NCBI GenBank assembly: GCA_024516035.1 | Contig: CM044959.1 | Location: forward strand, 28,794,605-28,858,604 | Origin: Bactericera cockerelli | Lineage: Eukaryota > Arthropoda > Insecta > Hemiptera > Triozidae | DNA length: 64,000 nt | Direction of reading: 5' to 3' | Shown: in pieces, positions 22,548 to 34,500 of the stretch | How positions within the stretch are numbered: the first letter of the stretch is position 1 | Layout of the letters: each line of letters starts with the position of its first letter | Notes under the pieces: model-generated | Databases searched by the model: none | Seen by the model: only the letters and a program-made list of their open reading frames with translations | Told to the model about the DNA's origin: nothing | Made by a program: the position numbers and the translations under genes

Positions 22548-25500
22548 ATGGCTTTTGTTACTTTTGGAAGGAAAATTCACCTACGTGTGTTACTGCTGTG
22601 CTTATTCCTGATATTTCTTGCATCACTAAGATTGTACTTGTACAAGGACAATTCTTCATTCTCTTCAAATTTATATGCAGGTAAAAATTAACTACATTCA
22701 TTGACAGTTCTTTCTACCTTTTTCATGAAATTTAGGGCAACATTAATAGTATGTATTGTATGTATTTTAAATATATTATTAACACTTTGTACACCACGTC
22801 GCTCAATATGAGCGACAGCGAAAAATAAAGTCAACTAAAATACAAAAACAGAGGTAACAAAGTGTCTTTCAATATGAGCAACGTGGCCCCCCATGAAAAA
22901 CAAACTTGCTGGGGCCACATCGCACATATTGAGAGACAATCCTTTGTATCGTGGCCTCAGGAGAAAATCACGATTTTGGGCTTGGCGTACAAAGTGTTAA
23001 TTTGTTTCTCTCAATCAAGATCACAATTTTGAAGTTGGAACTTAAAATTCTCCATTTAAAACAACATTCAAAATTAAGACTCAAGTCCACAAAGATATTG
23101 CTAAAATGTCCATTTCTACCACTAGTCAGGGATGTAATTGTGTTATTACTCTGCAGACTTCCTATGACCACCTGTTAGCACACACATGTGGAGAACACTA
23201 GGTTCTAACCAGTTTCATCATAGAACTAAGGCAAGAAAAAATCATAAATTGAAGGTTTTTAAAAATGGTAACTACATTAACTTCCATACTTAAATGAAAA
23301 TCCCTGAACTCATTGGACAGAGGGTGAAAAAAACTCATGTAGATTGATGGAGATCTATTACTATACCTAACCTAATACAATGCTCATGTATAATAAAATG
23401 AATAACCTAACTGTATTGATGATGTAGCATTTTTGGTAGTGTAATCATTAGATCCATTGTATAGACACCTACCTTCCCTATGGCATTTAATATATTTTTG
23501 TTGCAGATAACGAATTTCTTCTAGTGAATAAACACTACTCCTACTCAGAAGGTAAGATCTTCTTACATTTAAATTATTTATTAGGTTCTGGGAAATTTTT
23601 AACATTTATCATCAAATATATCATGTATAAATATATGCACTGTAAGTACAGAAATAACACTGAAAACAATATCCAATAATTGGGAGTCTACCCCCATTAA
23701 CATAATTTTTTCTAGAACCTTTTTTCTTAAATCACTCTTGTCATGAAGTGGTATTGTGAAAACAGTAAATTATTCTGGTAAGTCTGTCAATGGTCAATGA
23801 CTTCTCACTAGGAGCTACTGATTCTTCCCTTATACACCTTTGTTAGATAAATATTGAAACCCACACCAAAAATATACAATGTAGTGAATCATTCATTGAC
23901 ATACACCTGTTTTGTATTGCACTTAAAAATAAATAAATTGATTAAAAATTCTTAATCAACTATGTTCAAAACATTGAATTCTCATCAATCGCCAACCTTC
24001 CAAATCTTACATTATCTTACTCTTTTCAGAGGACTTGAAAATAAATGGTGAAAAGTATTCAATGTCAGATCCAAAGCTGGTGAATAAATTGAGAACAAAG
24101 TTCCTTCTGCCTCCCTCATTAGAGCCATATAACTTTGAATCCACTGATGTGGACCCATCAATGGGTCAAGCCACTGAAGTGAGGAGAGCTCTAAAAGATA
24201 TGGTAGGTCAATTTTTTTTATATATAAAATTCATTTATTTATTACCTATTTTTGTAAATTATTTTTTTTGAATCAAAATGAAAAACTCAACAAAAGTGGT
24301 GCCAAAATTAGAATAGGTTGCAAAAAATCTGTTCTGGTATCTTATCTGTAGTGAAAATCTCTAGTGTTTTTATGAATAAATAAGACAAGTAATAATCACA
24401 TAAATACATGGAACTAAATAGGAGCATGAGCTAATGTGTTTTACTCTTGCATAGCAGTTAAGTTACTCTAGGGAATTTTAGATTTGAGTATTTTGTATGT
24501 TTTACTTTTTAAATCTTAAAATATATGTTCATGATTGAAAGTATATTTAACAAGTTACAGATTTAGAATTCCTACTATTTATATGATTTTTCCATAGAAA
24601 AATGGTTTCTTCATAGAGTGTGGAGCTCTTGATGGAGAAACTAGATCAAATACTTTGTTCATGGAACGTTACCTAAACTGGACTGGACTCCTGATAGAAG
24701 CTGACCCTCTCAACTTTTATGATATGCTCAAGAAGCATAGGAAAGCTCAGATGTCTCCTTCATGTCTCAGTGTTCACCCATATGCAACTGTGGTAAGTTC
24801 TTTTAGTTGTTCATATTGCAATTGAATAGAGTTAATTTCAATGGTTAAGCTTATATTATAATATAAAAATTGAAGAATTATATAAAATAAAAAAAAACTT
24901 TATATTCAAGGAATAAATATTTTGTCAGAAATTTTTGTGTCTATAGCAAGTATCAAAGTAACAATCTGGTTCTTCACATAGTATTTAAACCATATTTGTA
25001 AAAGAAAATTAGGAATACCAATTGTATGGTGGTGGAAGGATTCTAAACAAGGAATTTTATTTCAGGTTAGATTTGAGCAGAATAAGAATATGGGTAAAAT
25101 AAGCAACACAGATGAAGATTTAAGCAAGAGATACGTGGATGTCCAGTGCTTTCCTTTGTTCACCTACCTCCTGGCAATGAATGTGACCACTGTGGATTAT
25201 TTCAGTCTTGATGTAGAAGGATCAGAACTGGAAGTTTTGAAGACAATACCATTTGACAAAGTTAACATAAGAGTAAGTATTTACTATACATATAAGTATT
25301 TTTGATTATTGGGTGTTCTTGAAGTTACTATCTGCCTCTAGAGTTGGCTAAGAGTCTAATGGGAATCGACCCGCAAACCCATACATTCCTGGCTATTTAG
25401 AAGTTGACACTATAAAAACAAAGAAACTTTTACATACCTATTTCTGATGATTCTATAAACCCTTCGTGCTTTTGGGCAAAAACTGTTGTATAAATTTATT

Positions 25501-25769
25501 CTGTTATCTTTGTGATGCTGAGTGCATTACCACAAGTAAATGTGGCAGTGAATCAAACCTAGTTTTTTTGCATGAGAGTAGTATAATATTGATTTAATGA
25601 CTTCACTTTTTCCCTCCAGACTCTCTCTGTAGAATGGACTCACGTGAAGGAAGGCAAAGAAGAAATCCGTAAATACATGGAGAACAAAGGATATACTGTG
25701 TTCAGTGAGGTGACCAATGACCAACTCCTAGCCAATGATTATATATTTGTCAAGGCCCAGGTTAGATAA
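22548..25769 (+). CDS. Membrane-anchored FkbM-type methyltransferase-fold protein, Star-like
   Basis: Six exons join in phase: 22548-22680, 23507-23551, 24030-24202, 24598-24792, 25066-25272 and 25620-25769. They total 903 nt and encode 300 residues ending in TAA. Residues about 11-31 (LRVLLLCLFLIFLASLRLYLY) form one hydrophobic segment behind basic residues, a type II signal anchor. The FkbM (Methyltransf_21) fold follows: SAM-binding motif I FFIECGALDGE at 121-131, the acidic strand LLIEADP at 148-154, and the signature VDYFSLDVEGSELEVL at 225-240. Animal relatives include Drosophila Star, an ER-Golgi protein needed to export EGF-receptor ligands, and uncharacterised Star-like proteins. Whether any of them methylates a substrate is not established. 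Key motif residues are intact here, so catalysis cannot be excluded. The short exon 2 (45 nt) encodes a luminal linker. Intron 1 holds a piggyBac-like MITE. Confidence 0.88.
22783..22996. mobile_element. piggyBac-like MITE with TTAA target duplication
   Basis: TTAA stands at 22779-22782 and 22997-23000. The ends are inverted copies of CACTTTGTAC followed by (A/G)CCA. The interior repeats CAATATGAGC-type sequences in both orientations. 214 bp, no coding capacity. TTAA duplication is the hallmark of the piggyBac superfamily. It lies in intron 1 of the Star-like gene. Confidence 0.8.
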
Positions 25770-28502
25770 AAGCAGTTTTAATGTGCATGGTCAGAAAACC
25801 AGATTGATGTCACTTTTTTGGCATTCAATACTGAATAACTTCATATTAAAAGAAGTATTTGATAACTCCTTTCCTCTTAACTGGAATTTAGACTGAAAAT
25901 TTTGTTGTAACTTATTGAAATGTTTGAAAAATACAGATTGTGTAATTATTTTTATGAAATTGTTAAGGTAGTTGTAGTGTCAAGTTGTTGCAAGTTTTTA
26001 GGGATATATTAGGAATACTCGTACATTGATTTATGATGAAGACGGTATTTTTTACTTATAACTTGATTACTTGTATTTTTTTTACTAGACTACTGGATTA
26101 AGATATTTCACTGGTTACTTTTTATGCCCTCCTATTTGAAAATGATTACATATTTGTCCCAATGTCCCACCATAACACTCAGATTTATATTTTTAATGTT
26201 TATTTTTGAACTTTTACCATTTACCTCTATTCTTCTTTAAACCATACGATTATAATCCATTTAATAGCTATTTATCATTAGCTCTACAGATATGTTTAAT
26301 TAATTCTACAGGGTGAGCATAAAGTCTCACTCCACCCTTGTATCTCAAGCACTACTCAAGATATCGGCAAGTGGTAACACATATGTTGCCTCATTATAAA
26401 TAGGGGATTGATATTGGGCCCCAAAAAATTCAGTTGCGGCTGGTCGGCAACCAGCTCAAAAATCTTAAATAGAATGATCTATCAAAAAAAGATCTATCAA
26501 AATTGTGTTCATTTTAGAAGTGTATAGTGTTCTTGAGATACAAGTTCGACTGTCCTGGCTAATGTTCATACTCTCTGAGCTGTAACTCTTTAACTGTAGG
26601 TTTCAGGAAGATAAAACTTGTTAATGATAACTTCATTAAGCGAGACCTTTCGAAAATGGTATAACTATATATGTTTTATCATTAAAACTTCTGCTGGTCC
26701 AGCTGGCTGGTAAAACCAACCAGAAACTAACATCAACCGAAAAGGTTAAGTATTAATTTTTATGTAATGTCTCGAAAAAAGGGGCTAATATTATCATTTC
26801 GTCCTCATTCAACTTACGGTTAACGATTCATAGGTCAGAACATTTGGACATTAAAAAAAAAGAAGAAAAAACCACCTAGAGTATTCTCTTCTCAAGTTTA
26901 TCTTCTCCACAATTTTTTTATCTTGATATATCTCATTTTATTTCCTTTTCTTACTGTCTTTGTTTATTAGTATTATTAATTTACGATTTTAAATAATCTA
27001 GTCCCCTTAAAATCGTCTTAAACGAATTATACGTATACTGTAAGGCGCAGCTAACTAGGTACATTAATTTTTGCATAAAAAGAATACTATTACGTATAAC
27101 ATAGTCTGTAGGTTTCTAGTGCTAAGTTATTTTACTTGTACAAATATTATTTTTCTAACTAATTTATTTTCATCAATTTACTGTGATTGTTGTCTCTCAA
27201 TTATGTTTTTTTGAGATAGTTTGACTTTTTAAAAATATGTTGTCCTTATAGTTCAATTTGAGATACAACTTCTTTTGAAATTTTTACTTGTTATACAGTG
27301 ATGCTTGACTATTCAAGAAAGGATAACATATTATGTAGTAGGAATAGACTTCGTAAAATCTCATGCTCTTCAAGCCAGAACCTTCACGGTGACTTGAACA
27401 ATAATTTGAGTCCCATCATACAAGAGTTGATAATCTATTGCCCAAGAAATTCCCTAACTCTCTTGATATTGTTATATTTGTATTACATATTTGCAAAAGT
27501 ACACCTTGACTGACAACATAGATAGCAATGTTTCTTAGTGACATGATGTAAAGTCACTTCTTGCACCTTTATTTTACTTTTCACAACACAGGGAAATCTA
27601 GTGTCAAATATTGTTTTAACTATAGAGAAATATCAAACATTTTCTCCGTTTCTATTTTCTATAATGTTTAATTGTATATGCTCTGAGTTGTACCTCAGGT
27701 ATGTTACATAGTTATATTTTCTGTAGCTCTATCGTCAAATTCACCTAGAAGTTCAGTAAACTACAATATGAGTAGCATAGGAATAATTGTGTGAATTATC
27801 TCCTCTGTCTCTTGACTTTTGGTTTGAGAAAGACTCTGATTTTATGTATGCTATGTAAAAACTCAGAATAGTATTGTTTTTGTTCGTTATGTACCTACAG
27901 GTAGGTAATCCGAATTATTTACCAGTATAAGTTAAAAAAATGTTATTATTACGAAAAGAAAAAGACCTAATGTGTGATTGACTTGGTAATAGTATCTGTT
28001 GTATTCTAAAAAAATATTAATTACATGAAATAAGAAATACCTTGCCTGTAATATTTGTATAACACCATATGGTAAATTTATTTTCTTAAAACAAAATACT
28101 TATTTGTACATTGAAATATCGTATTCAATATAAGTAAACAATAATTGAGGTTATAATATTAATGTAATTAAATTTATATAAATCTAGACAAATCAACACT
28201 CTGTAGCTGTAGAAATAAGTAAAAATAATATCTTATTTAATTAGATATTCATCTAGACTAGACAATGTTCTTTACTATGAAGAAGGGATTGGAAGTAGCA
28301 CTGTTTTCTGTCTTGAATATAAAGTCATGTCTATTGCTACGTACTGTCCCGCTGTATGAAGTAGCAGATCTCTACATGCTATTATGTTAAGAAACCTTTA
28401 AAAAAAAAACAGACTTAAAAATATGGATTCAAAGAATTTTTTTGTATTATTTATTTTTTACGTACGAGTATTCCCGTCATTGGCACGTAAAGTTCACCAG
28501 TA
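25770..28502. other. 3' UTR of the Star-like gene and intergenic DNA
   Basis: AT-rich. Apart from the foldback relative at 26304-26850, no repeat or coding exon was recognised. The open frame near 27298-27513 has no family resemblance and is treated as chance. Confidence 0.4.
26304..26850. mobile_element. Degraded relative of the foldback element
   Basis: It starts ACAGGGTGAGCATAAAGTCT. It contains AATCTTAAATAGAATG, GTAACTCTTTAACTGTA, a loop-like GGTTGGTTTTACCAGCCAGC, and at the right ACTTACGGTTAACGATTCAT. These match, in the same order, parts of the left arm, loop and right arm of the element at 51734-52627. The right arm is shortened. Confidence 0.55.
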
Positions 28503-28836
28503 GCCCATTCCAGAAACTCTCCACTCTCATGACCGGTTCTACGGATCTTGAAAAACACCTAAAAAAACACGAAACCGAGGATTGGGAACGTTAACTATCC
28601 AAAAGGATTCGTCAAATTAGCGCTAGTGCAGTAAATCGAGGATGTTGCTCGCCAAACCGAGGTGGCAAAACCCTCGATTTACACCGGTCATCAAAATCCC
28701 CGAATCTCCGTTTCAACCGTCACACAAAGCACTCTGATTGGTTATTGCGTTCAAATTAACCAATCAGAGTGCGTAATGTGATAGTTGAAAGGGAGATTTA
28801 GAGATTATGAGATTTTAGAGTGTTTCTGGAACGGGC
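28503..28836. mobile_element. 334-bp MITE flanked by TA
   Basis: The ends are inverted copies of GCCC(A/G)TTCCAGAAAC, flanked by TA at 28501-28502 and 28837-28838. An internal inverted repeat ACTCTGATTGGTTA/TAACCAATCAGAGT lies near 28730-28772. A TA duplication fits a Tc1/mariner-type element. No coding capacity. Confidence 0.75.
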
Positions 28837-29719
28837 TACACTTCTCTTAATTTAAGGTTAAAACTTAGTGGTTGAATGCCCAGGTTTAAACACTCTTGAT
28901 CTGGTTATTCTCGACCCGACCAACCCATGCTGCTTGAGGTTAATGTGGTTAGCTGAATTGTCAGTTTCCAGTGAACTGAGGGTAAACCCCCCCCTTTCTT
29001 GAATAAACTTCAATGTTAATGAGAAGTGAAAAAAAAATCCCCGGCCAACTCAAGAGAAAAATTGGGTCGTTCTGAAACACAGAAGTATTTCTATGTGCGA
29101 TGAACCATCGTTAGAACTTGGGCTTTTTTTATAAGGCATCAAAACTGCAAGCTAGTCTGGCTTGGCAAGTCCGTTCTCTGTTTATAGTCCTCTAGCGAGA
29201 CACCTCTCTAACGTCCCCCAGCTACACAGCTTTACCTATTTTGTGGAATCTCATCTTACCAGAAAATCTTCAATGAATACTTAGCTAGTAATCTCTATGA
29301 CTCTTACAGGGAAACAAATTTTCGACTGCACATTGACTCTTTGTTTTTTGTAAACTCAATTACGGTTTTATAAAATTTCAAAAGATTTGTTTAGGTAAGG
29401 TAAACAAACGCAAGGAAATAAAAAGTAAAAATGAACCAAACATATTCAATTCTTCAGGCTAACTTAGAGAGAAAAATCAAGATTCTTTTAACATCAGGTA
29501 CGGAATCTTTCAAAGGATAAAAAAACTTACATACATTTATTTGTGGTCAATAAATCCATGAGATTTATTAATAGCTTTACTTATAAAACTTTGCCCTTAT
29601 AAGATTTTCTATTATTATTATTATTACTTTCTCTTTTAAACATACCACAAAATTTGAGTATGTAATGACTTGATTGGAGAGGGCAACAACACTAGTTAAT
29701 AAAATTGAAGTTCACAGGA
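28837..29719. other. Intergenic with a SINE core fragment
   Basis: Around 28905-28995 the plus strand carries ACCAACCCATGCTGCTTGAG, GTTAATGTGGTTAGCTG and GGGTAAACCCCCC, a headless copy of the common SINE core and tail. The rest is AT-rich with a short TTA microsatellite near 29610. Confidence 0.5.
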
Positions 29720-30692
29720 GGGGCAGCATCGAACTCCACCGAAAACTCCACCGAAAAAGGGACTCCCTCAAAGTGTCTCATACGAACTTCCCCTTTTTTT
29801 ATTATACCTACTCCACCGATTTTGAATTAGGTAAAAAGAAGAAAACATGGATTTTATGATTCGGAGACACACAGTATATATTATATTTAATTCTAACAGT
29901 AATGTCAGCACTATACTATATTCTTGAGGCATGGCCTTCTATGTATTTTACCTAACCCTACTATATTCTTGAGGCATGGCCTTCTATGTATTTTACCTAA
30001 CCCTACTATATTCTTGAGGCATGGCCTTCTATGTATTTTACCTAACCCTACTATATTCTTGAGGCATGGCCTTCTATGTATTTTACCTAACCCTACTATA
30101 TTCTTGAGGCATGGCCTTCTATGTATTATCCCTAACCCTACTTTGTTCTTGAGGCATGGCCTTCTATGTATTTTACCTAACCCTACTATATTCTTGAGGC
30201 ATGGCCTTCTATGTATTTTACCTAACCCTACTATATTCTTGAGGCATGGCCTTCTATGTATTTTTACCTAACCCTACTATATTCTTGAGGCATGGCCTTC
30301 TATGTATTTTACCTAACCCTACTATATTCTTGAGGCATGGCCTTCTATGTATTTTACCTAACCCTACTATATTCTTGAGGCATGGCCTTCTATGTATTAT
30401 CCCTAACCCTACTATGTTCTTGAGGCATGGCCTTCTATGTATTTTACCTAACCCTACTATATTCTTGAGGCATGGCCTTCTTAGTATTTATTAAAGTATA
30501 TAAGCTCCAATCTATGCATGAGAATGAATGAACTAAAGTAAAAAAAACCTTATACGGGGTGTAGAAAAATACAAATCGGTGGAGTTCGTATTGCAACCTT
30601 TTTGAAATCGGTGGAGTGCGACATGCGAAAATGTTCATTTAGGTGGAGTTCGAGTATGCAAAGGTCAATTAGGTGGAGTTCGTAATCGCCCC
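29720..30692. mobile_element. 973-bp TIR element containing a minisatellite
   Basis: The ends read GGGGC(A/G) then CGAACTCCACC in inverted orientation. GGTGGAGTTCG-type motifs recur as subterminal repeats at both ends (left 29730-29820, right 30580-30685). ACAGGA stands immediately outside both ends (29714-29719 and 30693-30698), a probable target duplication. The centre is the 45-bp array at 29911-30483. No transposase is present. Superfamily not assigned. Confidence 0.75.
29911..30483. repeat. 45-bp minisatellite, 13 units
   Basis: GAGGCATGGCCTTCTATGTA recurs every 45 bp from 29926 to 30467, with one extra T in the unit near 30260. Because 45 is a multiple of three, one frame stays open through the array (15-residue repeats such as RHGLLCILPNPTIFL). 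This follows from the period and is not evidence of a protein. Confidence 0.95.
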
Positions 30693-31583
30693 ACAGGAGT
30701 TCACATCAAGAAGAAGCCCTTAGTTAGTATAGGTAGGTATCAGTTCTCAATTTGAGAACAAAATAAGTCACTGTAGCCCAATATGGCCTAAAAAAACTAC
30801 AAATTCTAATAATGTAAACAAACAATTACTACCCGGTTTTGTGATGGGAATTATGAAGCGTTCAACTTGTAAAGAGTAGTTCGCGAGTTCATATCCCAGG
30901 CAACCTTTGAAATTGTACCTTAGTGATTTTGAAATGTTACCACATAAGATATCTATAGCTCTTATTTTGCCAGCATGAAATGAAGTCATTATATAATCAA
31001 CTAACAATAACTTGTTCACAAGGAATTTTTAACATGATACACAAAAAATCAACAACAACTGAAATTATGACAGAAGGATAAAACACAAGGGTGAAACTAA
31101 ATCGTGAATAAAAACAGGACTTAATCTTTCCTTTGCTGAGACCATGTTCTGAATATCACGACAGCCGTTTCGTACTTCGTCATAGGCAAGACAAATAAAT
31201 CGTTTGTAAAAATGACAACAAACGATTTATTTGATGTTTAAGTTCTTTTAATATTTTCATACATCCCGCATTCAAGGATGATAGATCTTACATATTTTCT
31301 AGTATAGACAAGGTTGATGCAAATTAGTACTTATCGTTTGGTACCTACCTACCTACGAAAGATTAAGTCCACATGTTTTTTGAATCCACCTAAGAAATAC
31401 CTAATTAACACGTTTGCGTAGAGATTACGAAATAGTTTGTCTCTTTTCATCTCTTGGGAGAGTATATTATTCTCTATTACTTTCTTCTACAAATCTGTCA
31501 GCTATCCTAGAGCGGAAAGAGAACAAACTTACTCTTAACAACCACACATGACTAAATTTAAAATGTATAAATAAATATGTTCA
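30693..31583. other. Intergenic, 3' side of the arrestin gene
   Basis: No coding exon was recognised. The only structure is the hairpin at 31192-31233, described separately. Confidence 0.4.
31192..31233. terminator. 16-bp perfect hairpin with AATAAA on both strands
   Basis: CAAATAAATCGTTTGT (31192-31207) is matched perfectly by its reverse complement at 31218-31233, with a 10-nt loop. Each arm contains AATAAA on one strand, so the structure offers a poly(A) signal to transcripts from either direction. It lies about 350 bp beyond the arrestin stop codon, between two converging genes. Its use as a 3' end is inferred. Confidence 0.4.
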
Positions 31584-34500
31584 TTAATCTCCATTTTTTG
31601 AGCAAGTCGGACTTTCGCTTAATCTTCGCTGACTATTTTTCGATGAGCGGCACTTATCCTCACCACTGGGTGTAACCCTTCCATCATGGTGCTTTCTATC
31701 CATACCATCTTCTTCAGGTGATTCAATTTTCACTCTCCTATTTAATGATTCGCTTTTGACTTTTAAATTTATATTTGATGGTGAAACAATGAGTTCATTT
31801 GAGTTGAATGTCTCACTAGCTCTACCACCATGCGATGTCTCATGATTAACTTTCAAAGTTCTATGAGACGACGTGGTGCTCACCGTACTGCCTGTTCTGT
31901 TCCTGCCCGCCGGATTCACACTCTTGTCAGCACCACTCTGCTTTCTCGATGAGCTGTCCTGGCCATTCTGATTGGGTGAAACACTTTTTCCATTTTTACT
32001 GGTCGAGGTACTGTTTCTACTATTCGCTGTCGAACCTGGCTTGTCTTTTCTGACCGCCACGTATGTTGGGCGGTAGAGGACGACCATTTCGCTCTGGTTA
32101 TTGCTGGACCCGTCGTATACATCTCCGATGAGAAACTCCGGTCCTATGTACATGCCTCCTTCCACGTAGTCACACGCTGTGTCTGCAAATGGAAATATAT
32201 GGAGGATTCTTGCTTATATATTTTTTTTATACATAGTACTTTCAAAAGATCTTCATAAATAAATTTAAATGTAAAAAAATACTAATTTATAAAATGAAAA
32301 TTATATTTTAAACTGGCCATATTTTTTTTTCTCTCTTCCATTATTAGGCACTTTAACCATTTAATTGTATGGTCGTTCGTGCCGATCCTCTCAAGGTCTT
32401 CACCTTATGTAGACCTTGAGAGGATCGGCACGAACGACCATACAATAAACGGTTAAAGTGCCTAATAATGGAAGAGAGAGAGAGAGAGAGAGAGAAAAAA
32501 AAGAGAATATGGCAAGTTTAAGTGGCCCATAATTTAAAGCATGTGTTGGGCCACTTTTTATTATAATTATAATATTATTTAAAACTGTCATTGTAGTTTA
32601 TTTTTTTTAAGAACATGTCCATGCGAGGAGACTAATCGACTTGTACGAAGACAAGGGAGATGTTTTATTAATTTAATAATCATATTATTAAATTATTTTA
32701 TTTATTTAATCATGTTGACCGCCTCTAATCACCCCACATTGATATTGTACCTTATTGTAGATCTCGGTATAGCGAGTGCACCATTGTTAACCTAATAGGT
32801 TACCTCTGGATAAATTATTGTTCATTTCAGAATGATGCATTTTGTCATAACGTGTTCTTTGTATTTGTACAGATGTGTATTACTTGTTATTCTAATGAAA
32901 TAAGAGTTTGTAGATGTAGAGGAATTGTGGTGTTCTACTATACATACATACATATATTACACATGTATGCATATATTACACATGTATCTATAAAACTGTA
33001 AAGCCTATCTCTTACACTTACCATAGTAAAGCTCTGGTTGGCGTTTAGAATTTGGTATTCTGAAAGGTACTGTAGCGATGGTAAGTGGGAAGTGCATACT
33101 CAGCTCTTCTGTACATTTCTCTGTTTCCAGCCCAATCTGAAGTAGAGAAAAATCTTGTGAAACTAAAATGAATAAAAGAGTGACATCAATCGAAAAGTCT
33201 AATTTATTTGTGTACAGAACTGGTAATGTAACTCGAAAGTCTGCCAGCCTCCGTGGCGTAATGGTTGTGACTACTGCCCATAGTCCCGAGTTCGACTCCC
33301 GGTTGGGGCAGACTTTTCGACGAAAATTCTATTTCATCCAAACACGTAAGACTGTCATTTCCGGCCTTACACAGGCTGCGTGAGGTGAATGTTGGTAGCT
33401 GGTACGGCGTAGGACTTGGAATCTTATTTATGACCGGGAGATCTCAACAGGTCCCGGAGAATTCACTGAAAACATCGTCAAGTAATATGTATGGTAACAT
33501 GTCCCATTAGGTCAGTGGTTAAGATGGCACTCTGTGAATCTAGAAGTCACGGGATCGAAATCCAGCCGTAACATGACAAGTTATCCTTCCATTAGGTATT
33601 TTTACCACATAGTAATACGTATTGGGCTTACCGCTGGAACATTAGTCCCAATCCGGCAGTATAAATAAGGCGATATTATCACTATGGATTATGAGGAGAG
33701 TATGTAAACTTACTTGTAGAACATAGTAGATCTGCATCATGCGACATATCACTTACTTGTAGAACATAGTAGATCTGCATGATGCGACATATCTTGGTCA
33801 CAGAGGGAGGCATCACAGGGATGACCAGAGTGTCGGACGAGTCCCACTTTGCCCTGGAGTTGGTTCTGACGAGGTCGCCTTTGTATTCGAGAACCACGTG
33901 TGACACCTCCTTCCCCACTCCTAGCACGCCTCGCTCTATGAAGTACTCCACATACTGGGGACAGGACAGTCGTGTTAACATACAGTAGTCGTATTTTTCT
34001 TTCTAACTAAAAAAAAAAATCCTGGTTAGGTTTTTTCCAAATATTTCCATTTTATTCCTAGTTCATTTGTGAAAGAAAAATGCGTTTGGTTACTTTTAAA
34101 GATAAACAATGTACTTAACCTATAAAAGAACTGGAAGCAAGAATTTTCTTCTTCCACTTTGGTTAACTTTGGAAGTGGAAATTTTTCCTCTTCCAAAAGA
34201 AAAATGACTTGCTTTAAGTTTGGTTCATTTTATTCCCGTTTGGTTAACTTTGGTTAGAAAGAAAAATACGGCAAGTGTGTTCATATAGGGGACAGGACAG
34301 TCTTTTTAACATACAGTGTGTTCATATAGGGGACAGGACAGTTGTGTTAACATACAGTGAGTTCATATAGGGGACAGGACAGTCTTGTTAACATACAGTG
34401 TGTTCATATAGGAGACAGGGCAGTCGTGTTAACATACAGTGTGTTCATATAGAGGACAGGACAGTCGTGTTAACATACAGTGTGATCATATAGGGAACAG

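Noticed and set aside
29924..30494. Two open frames with 15-residue repeats (RHGLLCILPNPTIFL)
   Set aside because: They are the translation of a 45-bp satellite. The frame breaks at a one-base insertion, and there is no start, splice or domain evidence for a protein.
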